Source of the DNA: Larix kaempferi
Lineage: Eukaryota; Streptophyta; Pinopsida; Pinales; Pinaceae
Assembly: GCA_027924585.1 (NCBI GenBank)
Contig: BSBM01000076.1
Coordinates: forward strand, 1,998,501-2,062,500
Direction of reading: 5' to 3'
Length of the DNA stretch: 64,000 bases
Shown: positions 57,701-64,000 of the stretch, one piece after another
How the letters are laid out: each line of letters starts with the position of its first letter
How positions within the stretch are numbered: position 1 is the first letter of the stretch
Translations under genes and position numbers: made by a program
Notes under the pieces: model-generated
Seen by the model: only the letters and a program-made list of their open reading frames with translations
Databases searched by the model: none
Told to the model about the DNA's origin: nothing

Positions 57701-58775
57701 CAGTGTTGTTCTGGATCTTCGGATCTATTCCCATTAAAAATAGGAAAATTCATGGCATCCCCAACGATTTTGGGCCTTTGGAGTTTTGGCTTATTTACTA
57801 CTAATGGACCACTAATTGGATCCTTCCCACTCGTCGAAGTATTATTCTGACTATTTCCGCTAGTTTGACTAGATTGAAAGAAATGTGAAGAATTACCAGG
57901 TCTTACCTCAATCTCCTGGGATGTACACGGGGTCGTGGGTATGTCACAACCTCAGGTTTGGAACTATTTTGCAGATCATTCTCCATCTTCAGAAATGAGA
58001 TGGTATTCGTCTTCCTCATCAATAGAATATTCGTTGACCTATGGTACTGGTTCATAGTATCTTCTTTTAGTCACACTGCAACCCTTCTTTCATGTCACAG
58101 TTCTCCTCCTCTTGTTCGACTGAAACCGTCTCCCACACCGAAGAACTCCACACTCTTCATCAAATTCAATTTATTCTCCCCTTATAATTTAACTCATCCT
58201 ATGTATCCTTCCAACCCTTCCTCCATACCATACCCATGCCCACCACGCACTATAGTTCTACTCATCAGATTCCATTTGCATCACACCCTTTTCACAAAGT
58301 AGCTTCTTGATCGACAAGTTCAATGAATTGACGTACTTACCGCATGGGACTTCAAAGAACTCACATTATGTTGCACTATAGGACTTGATAGTGTTAACAA
58401 CGAATTCAGTAATATACCCCTCTAACACACTGTCCATCCAATAATACACTACACAAGAAATTTTATTGTTCACACAGTCGTTGTATTACTGCAGGTGTCC
58501 AAATCCTAGGTTCACCTCCTTGGAAATTCGTCTTCTACTCAATCAATCTTGCTAACTATTCATGCAATATCACATGGAAATCGCCAAATAAAATCTCATG
58601 AATATCAGTAAAAATATGCTTATTTAACCAATCTTCATTGTCCAACCTAGGGTTCCTATTCTGATCCCTTGCAAATTCCTCTAGCTGTAGATATACCCAA
58701 TCCTCAATCTATGATTTAGTCGGATACCAAAACATTCCCCTTTACTCAAATCCTGGTCCCGACAATAGAACGATT
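57701..58775 (-). other. Gypsy B Gag N-terminus and leader
   Basis: No continuous reading; weak Ser/Pro-rich remains to about 58300. The PBS is expected just left of 58776; the minus strand there reads CTATTGTCGGGACC a few bases after the LTR end, a possible decayed form of a tRNA-complementary site. Confidence 0.45.
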
Positions 58776-58904
58776 TGTTGGCACACTTCTACTTCGACCA
58801 GGGTTCAACACTTAACATTCCACCAACTAACACCCTAACCACAGATACCGGCCCAAAAGGGAGAGAATCCCTTTTGACAACACCTGCAAAGAAGATGAAG
58901 TCTC
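58776..58904 (-). repeat. LTR end of gypsy B, truncated by copia insertion
   Basis: Starts TGTTGGCAC on the plus strand and matches 39518-39646. The match stops exactly where the copia LTR starts; the last five bases, GTCTC (58900-58904), are the predicted target duplication of the copia element. Confidence 0.8.
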
Positions 58905-59511
58905 TGTTGAATTAATGTAACTTCGAAGAATATTCTACTTGTATTTTATTATTGTAACTCCGTCAAGGATTTTTGACCTCCGTTCGGGGATCTCATTATT
59001 ATATTTGGTCATGTAAAAGTCATGAGGTAAAACCTCCATTGTAAGTCGGGTCGTTAGTACCCAAAATAATGCAATATAATATTAATTGAGTCTTTCTAGA
59101 GAGGTCGACCCAGTCAAGTTAAAGTGAGGCCGACCTAGTTAGGTTATTGTTCAAGTAAATAATAAAGTATAAATAGAGAGTGACTTCCTCTCATTTGTAC
59201 CATTCACTCATTCATGCATTGCGCATTAGAGGAGAGAGAGAAGTTTGCGAAGGAGGAGGAGGATTGGCTTGGCTCTATAGTTTGGGTTTGTCTCTCTTAT
59301 TTGTGAGACCTATTTTGGGCATTGTACTTTGGTAATCTATATTGAGGAATTTCTTGCTAGGTTTTCTTCCCCTTGAGGGTTTCCCAGGATATATTGTTGT
59401 GTACCTTGTGATTGTGTATCTTTCAGAGATCCTTGTTATGACGCTATTGTGAAAATGTATTAAATACTCATGAAGTTAGAATTTAGTATTTAATAGCATA
59501 TAATCTTAACA
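58905..59511 (+). repeat. 5' LTR of the copia element (607 bp)
   Basis: Starts TGTTGAATTA, ends CTTAACA, directly followed by the PBS; contains a TATA box. No partner LTR in the window. Confidence 0.9.
59168..59176 (+). promoter_or_regulatory. TATA box of the copia LTR
   Basis: TATAAATAG about 260 bp into the LTR; a transcript start near 59200 would fit. Confidence 0.7.
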
Positions 59512-59524
59512 TGGTATCATAGCT
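59512..59524 (+). other. PBS of the copia element
   Basis: TGGTATCATAGCT, one mismatch to the usual initiator-Met-type TGGTATCAGAGC, directly after the LTR. Confidence 0.88.
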
Positions 59525-59555
59525 ATCCTGAAAAGAGCAACTTTCATAGGGTAAA

Positions 59556-59581
59556 TCTCTCTCTCTCTCACTCTCTCTCTC

Positions 59582-59612
<31 letters not shown>
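59556..59612. repeat. (CT)n microsatellite with interruptions
   Basis: CT repeats broken twice by CA, in the leader between PBS and gag. Confidence 0.93.
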
Positions 59613-59615
<3 letters not shown>

Positions 59616-59966
59616 CATAAAAAATAGGGCTTCTTACAAAAGTGGAATTTTTGAGTGCAAGTGGCATAGGAAAGTGCACCCCTCCTAGGCACATCTATTG
59701 GCACCAAGATTGAAATTTTTCAGTGGGTGAATCTTCTATAAATTTAAACCCTAGTTTGACTTTGGACTAGAAAAACTAGAAAACCAGAAAAAGCCAGAAA
59801 CTACAGACCAGAATTTCGCAAGTCAAATTTCAAGGGTGAAATTTTGGAATCTTCAGAAACAAAGTGTACCAGCATACTTGCCTCAGTCAAGTGCATAATT
59901 TGGTGATTTCAGTTTTCAATTTTGAGAAAATTTAATTTTTGGTTATTCTCTACTCTCCGAGATAAG

Positions 59967-60738
59967 ATGGCCCCAAGCACTAAGCTTGATGACAATTTGG
60001 AAGGCATAGAGAACTTATGTGCTTGGAAGTATAGGATTGGACTCATTCTAGAAGAGAATGATCTTTCAAAGTTTGTTAAAGAAGATGTACCGGAACCTGA
60101 AGAAGCTAAAGCAAAGGAAAAGAACAAGAAGGACCATAGCAGATTCCATCAAGGATCACTTGATTCCTCAAGTGTCCTCCAAGAAAACACCTAGGGAAAT
60201 GTTTGATGCCCTATCAAGGTTGTATGAAGGAAAGAACATCAATCGAAAGATGAATTTGAGAACCCAATTGAAAAACACGAAGATGAATCAAGGTGAATCT
60301 ATCCAAGATTACTTTACTAGGGTTTCTCAATTCAAAGAACAACTAGAAGCAACTGGAGATAAGCTTGACGGAGATGAACTTGTGACGACTTCTCTCAATG
60401 GTATCACTGGAACTTGGGACTCTTTTATCCAAACAATGTGTGCAAGAAAGGAAAGTCTACTATTTGAAGTAGTATGGGAAGAATGTGTTCAAGAGGATGC
60501 TAGAGTGGCAAATCGAGAATCACTACTCAGAGAAGATGATCAAGCCCTAGCTACTCATACTAAAAGAGGAAAGGGAAAATCCTATTTCAAGAAGGAAACT
60601 CATAAGGAGTTTCATCCACGTAATAATTTTCAGAAGTAAAAGAAAGGAAACTACAAGCATAAAGACTTCTCTTCTTATCAATGTTATTATTGTGATAAGA
60701 TGGGACATATTGCCAAAGATTGTCCAGTGAGAAAATAA
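59967..60738 (+). pseudogene. Copia Gag
   Basis: ATG 59967 (MAPSTKLDDNLEGIENLCAW) with the copia Gag start pattern W-K-Y-R-I. A +1 type shift in the A/G-rich stretch near 60110-60135 leads to RTIADSIKDHLIPQV, then YEGKNINRKMNLRTQLKNTK, and a TAA at 60637-60639. In the same frame beyond it lies a perfect zinc knuckle CYYCDKMGHIAKDC (60682-60723). Gag forms the particle and binds RNA. Confidence 0.88.
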
Positions 60739-60782
60739 AATACAAGAAGAAGAGTAACAAAAGACACCATGCTGATTTAGTC

Positions 60783-60791
60783 GAAGAAGAA

Positions 60792-60826
<35 letters not shown>

Positions 60827-60841
60827 AGAAGAAGAAGAAGG
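60783..60841. repeat. (GAA)n tract
   Basis: GAA repeats with one GAG; lies just after the Gag zinc knuckle and would code for Glu/Lys runs. Confidence 0.95.
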
Positions 60842-62048
60842 ACCTCCCAGGAAGTTACCAAAAGAACAAATTGAATAATATGTCCTATAATGATGGTACT
60901 CTCTCCATTTTTGAAGAAAAGGACTCCCCTCAGAAAGTTTCACTAGGAGAATAAGAGAAGCCACATACAAGATTGATTCAGAAACTCTGATGATGAAGAA
61001 GGATGTACTATATCTCAGCTTTGGAAAGGGTTTAGATTTATAGGTAGTGAATATCTTATGTGATCTAGAGGAAAAATGCAGAAGAAGATGGCTCATATAA
61101 ACTAAGAGGTCACTTAGAAGCAACCTTAATTCATGATACTACAAGTCTATGTGATCTATGATCAACATTATAGATCATAAGAAAGAAAGGAATGGGACCT
61201 CAGAATCAGATGATGGAGTAGAGCTCACCATTAGACATTCTAGTAATCCCTGCAAGGAGACTAGGATCAAAAGAGATCCTACAAAACAAACAAAGATATG
61301 TATTTGAATTGTCATTTTTATCAAATTGTTTAAATGATATTGTTTAGTTGTGTACATGTTTATATTCCTAGAAGTATAGTATGCATGTTAGAACATTTAC
61401 ATTATTATGTGATAGGTAAGTAGACTATGGTGCAATACAACATTCCATTGCTACTTATCTAGAGTGAAACCTCTTTGCTGACATATTGGGAGTAGTGCAC
61501 GCTCTTAATAATGTTTTGGTAGAGATGGAAGGCATCTAGAAAGTTACCATATGAATGTGGGATATGGATAGCATTATGACTTATGTTTTTATGCATATGT
61601 TTTGGAAACTATGAAATGTTTCTAACCATGCTATTGAATTTGACTTGTAGGAAGTATCGTACACGATCACCTACAAATGAAGAATGATGAGACTTGTTCC
61701 TTAGAACAAGTGAATATGGTTCAACTATAAACAAGACTAATGAAATCAAGTAGAGGAAGTCGACTATGACGAGATGTTGATCTAGTATCCAGACTCATGG
61801 TGTAATCAAAGTAGAAGAAGATATCGTGCAACCTACATGACTCAGAGAACCACACGTATGCAGATTGAAGAAGACTTTGTATGGGCTCAGAAGTCACCCA
61901 TGGATAGAATGATGAGATCAAGGATCACCTAGAGTGATGAAAAATCAATCTCTTCTACAAGGTTGAAAATGAGAAGCTCATAGATGGTTGCAAGAGAGAA
62001 CTTGCAACAGAGTTCAAGATCTTGGTATCCAGTGACTTAGAAAGATGA
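60842..62048 (+). other. Copia internal region without recognisable protease or integrase
   Basis: In an intact copia element protease and integrase would occupy about 2.5 kb here. Only 1.2 kb is present, and no DTGA/DSGA, HHCC or DDE pattern could be read in any frame. Probably internal deletion plus decay or rearrangement. Confidence 0.6.
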
Positions 62049-62968
62049 AATAAATGGATATACAAGATAAAACATGCATCAGATGGAAGTATTAAAAAAT
62101 ACAAAGCTAGATTTGTGGCTCATGGATTCTCTCAAAAGGAAGAAATCGATTATGAAGAGACATTCTATCCTATAGAAAGGTACACTTCCATTAGAACCAT
62201 CATGGCATTTGCAGCCACGATGAAGTGGAAGTTACACCAGATGGATGTGAAAACAACTTTCCTGAATGGTGTCATTGAAGAAGAAGTGTACATAGAACAA
62301 ACACAAGGATTTGAAGTTGAAAACAAAGAGACACATGTCTGCAAAATAAAGAAGGATCTGTATGGGTTGAATCAAGATCCAAGAGCTTGGTATGGAAGAA
62401 TTGATAGTTTTTTTACGAGCTTGGGATTTACCAAGAGTAAAGATGATCCTAAACTTTACTTCAAGGTTATGGATGATGAACCTGTCATATTATTGCTATA
62501 TGTGGATGACTTATTCTTGACAAGAAATGAGAATCAAATTTCAGAGTGCAAGAAGAAGCTCTCTACAGATTTAGAGATGAAAGAGCTTGGCTTGATGCAT
62601 TATTTTCTAGGTCTCGAATTCTGGCAGAGCCCAAAAGGAATCTTCCTTAACCAAGGGAAGTATGCAGTAGAAATATTGAAAATATTTGATATGTTGGAGT
62701 GTAAAGCCATGGCCAGAACCATGGATACAAATTTGAAGTTACTATCTAATGCTTCGTCAGAATTGGTGGATATGACTCTATACAGGCATATTATTGGTTC
62801 ATTGATGTATTCGACGAATACCAGGCCAGATATATGCTTTGCTGTGAACACCTTGATTCAGTATCTGATTGAGCCCAAACGTGTTCAACTTGTACCTGCA
62901 AAGCATGTGATGAGGTACCTAAAAGGTACAATAGACTATGGTCTCAATTATACTTCAGACTGTTTGTT
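62049..62968 (+). pseudogene. Copia reverse transcriptase
   Basis: Opens NKWIYKIKHASDGSIKKYKA, then RFVAHGFSQ, DYEETFYPIERYTSIRTI, QMDVKTTFLNG, LYGLNQDPRAWY, the catalytic YVDD (62499-62510), LGLEFWQSPKGIFLNQGKYA and YRHIIGSLMYSTNTRPDICF. The frame is open from about 62049 to the shift at 62965-62970. Small departures from the usual motifs: P in FYPIER (often FAPVAR) and N-Q-D for K-Q-A. Confidence 0.93.
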
Positions 62969-63448
62969 TACACAGATTCAGATTGGGAAGGAAGTGTCTC
63001 AGACAAAAAGAGCACTTCAGGCGGATGTTACAGTCTGGGGTCAGCCATGATTTCATGGCTAAGAAGGAAGCAGTCCAATGTTTCCCTCAGCACTGTAGAA
63101 GCAGAATATATTCCACCCTGTTCTTCCAGTTGTGAAGCTATATGGTTTCGGAAGTTGTTATCAAGTCTATTTGATCTGGAGTTGAATACCACGGTGATTC
63201 TATGTGATAACTAGAGTTGTATAAAGATGACAGAGAACCCTGTGTTCCATGATAAGTCAACGCACATAGAAATACAGTATTTCTACATTCGTGATATGGT
63301 GCAGAAGGGAGCTATAAAGATCCAATATGTGAGCACCGCTGAGCAGGTTGCAGATGTGCTGACTAAGCCACTGTCTCGTGTGAAGTTTGAGAATTTCCGT
63401 GACAAGCTTGGTGTAGTCCGTAAGGACTTCCCTCGAAAGGGGGAGTAG
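62969..63448 (+). pseudogene. Copia RNase H
   Basis: After a one-base shift the frame reads YTDSDWEGSVSDKKSTSG, SLSTVEAEYI and CDN, with the catalytic D, E, D set, then TKPLSRVKFENFRDKLGV to a TAG at 63446-63448. One in-frame TAG at 63212-63214 follows CDN, where Gln is usual (CAG to TAG). Confidence 0.9.
63432..63445 (+). other. Purine tract at the end of copia pol
   Basis: CGAAAGGGGGAGTA overlaps the end of RNase H; an LTR does not follow directly, so this may be an internal tract and the true one lies further right. Confidence 0.5.
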
Positions 63449-63469
63449 TGCTGATGATATTGTGGTGCA

Positions 63470-64000
63470 GTGGGATTGATCATCCCTAGACAGTGATCCC
63501 GTAATTTTGAAAGGAAGGACAGTCTTAAATGTTGATCTTGATTTTCCGTGGGACTTATCATCCCTAGACAGTGATCCCGTAATTCTGAAAGGAAGGATAG
63601 TCTTAAATGTTGGTCCTGAGTTGTGGTGGGATTGATCATCCTTATACAGTGATCCCATAATTCCGAAAGGAAGGACTGTCTAAGTTGTGAGTGTTGGACA
63701 GGATCCCTAGTTCTGAAAGGAATGATTGTCCATGATCCCTAGTTCCGAAAGGAAGGATCATTAGAGTTGTTGGACTGAATCATGAATTCTGAAAGGAATG
63801 ATTGTCCATTATCTATAGTTCCGAAAGGAAGGATCACCAGAGTTGTTGGAATGAATCCCGAGTTCTGAAAGGAAGGATTGTCCATGATCCCTAGTTTCGA
63901 AAGGAAGGATCACCAGAGTTGTTGGACTGAATCCCGAGTTCCAAAAGGAAGGATTGTCCATGATCCCTAGTTCCAAAAGGAAGGATCACCAGAGTTGTTG
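63470..64000. repeat. Minisatellite in the copia 3' untranslated region, with 79-bp and 76-bp units
   Basis: Three units of about 79 bp (starting near 63477, 63556 and 63634) share ATCCCTAGACAGTGATCCC. From about 63763 units have a regular 76-bp period (AGAGTTG at 63763, 63839, 63915 and 63991) and run off the edge. Throughout, GAAAGGAA or AAAAGGAA recurs eleven times, mostly as TTCCGAAAGGAA or TTCTGAAAGGAA. Confidence 0.92.

Larger units (their letters stand above)
46723..58904 (-). mobile_element. Gypsy element B with downstream long ORF (internal part), nested insertions
   Basis: On the minus strand: LTR end (58776-58904), Gag with zinc knuckles, protease, RNase H (RT core missing), integrase, a TTCGAC-rich spacer, then gene B. 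Its 5' LTR is cut by the copia element at 58905, and gene B is cut by element C. If the LTR fragment at 39518 is its other LTR, the element would also include gene A in antisense and reach about 19 kb between LTR edges. Every domain has stops. Confidence 0.65.
58905..64000 (+). mobile_element. Ty1/copia retrotransposon, 3' LTR beyond the window
   Basis: 5' LTR, PBS, gag, RT and RNase H, purine tract and a long repetitive 3' untranslated region. Protease and integrase are not recognisable. Inserted into the LTR of gypsy B. Frameshifts and stops mean it is inactive, but it decayed less than gypsy B. Confidence 0.88.

Noticed and set aside
59506-59694. Minus-strand frame with Arg-Glu repeats
   Set aside because: Reverse reading of the (CT)n microsatellite.
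60547-61123. Minus-strand open frames with Leu or Ser runs
   Set aside because: Reverse reading of the (GAA)n tract next to copia Gag.
63257-63658. Minus-strand open frames over copia RNase H and repeats
   Set aside because: Shadow of RNase H and of the periodic 3' repeat.

Overview
This window is repeat-dense nuclear DNA from a large plant genome, most likely a gymnosperm. There is no intact cellular gene, rRNA, tRNA, operon or CRISPR. The plant assignment rests on Ty3/gypsy, Ty1/copia, plant L1-type LINEs with a C-terminal RNase H, tRNA-derived SINEs and GT-AG-like introns. The gymnosperm inference rests on my recollection that a gypsy Gag with up to five zinc knuckles, and the long associated ORFs of gene B type, are common in conifers; it is an inference, not a proof.

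Layout. (1) 1-11780, minus strand: a Tat-lineage Ty3/gypsy element with gag, protease, RT, degenerate RNase H, integrase and a second archaeal-like RNase H downstream of integrase. An antisense ORF with a plausible intron lies beyond it and runs off the left edge. Its 5' LTR (10882-11780), PBS and TATA box are visible; its 3' LTR must lie outside the window. (2) 11781-15599: noncoding remains of another gypsy element, including a hairpin-bearing minisatellite, a polypurine tract and an LTR-like block whose ends are about 118-bp inverted repeats. (3) 15600-26100: AT-rich DNA with tandem duplications of several sizes, a 160-bp satellite-like array and a SINE. (4) 26100-32300, plus strand: two decayed LINEs, followed by a second SINE with a target-site duplication. 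(5) 34209-39215, minus strand: a third decayed LINE. (6) 39518-40754: an LTR fragment carrying a processed retrocopy flanked by a 16-bp target-site duplication. (7) 41659-45037 (plus) and 46723-52526 (minus): two long decayed genes of similar architecture (globular domain, low-complexity linker, coiled coil). The second is split by a young, complete 2.9-kb LTR element (49042-51954) that encodes only a Gag-like protein. (8) 53338-58904, minus strand: a decayed gypsy gag-pol whose RT core is missing. (9) 58905-64000+, plus strand: a Ty1/copia element inserted into the LTR of the gypsy element, followed by a repeat array that runs off the right edge.

The window is a nest of insertions of different ages. 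The old gypsy and LINE copies carry many in-frame stops, often explicable as C-to-T changes. The copia element interrupts the gypsy LTR, and the small Gag-only element (LTRs differing by seven substitutions plus one 20-bp indel) is the youngest datable insertion. The most unusual items are the second RNase H and spliced antisense ORF of the Tat element, the Gag-only element with RY-type motifs in its LTR, the paired long extra ORFs that may belong to one very large retrotransposon, and the processed retrocopy.
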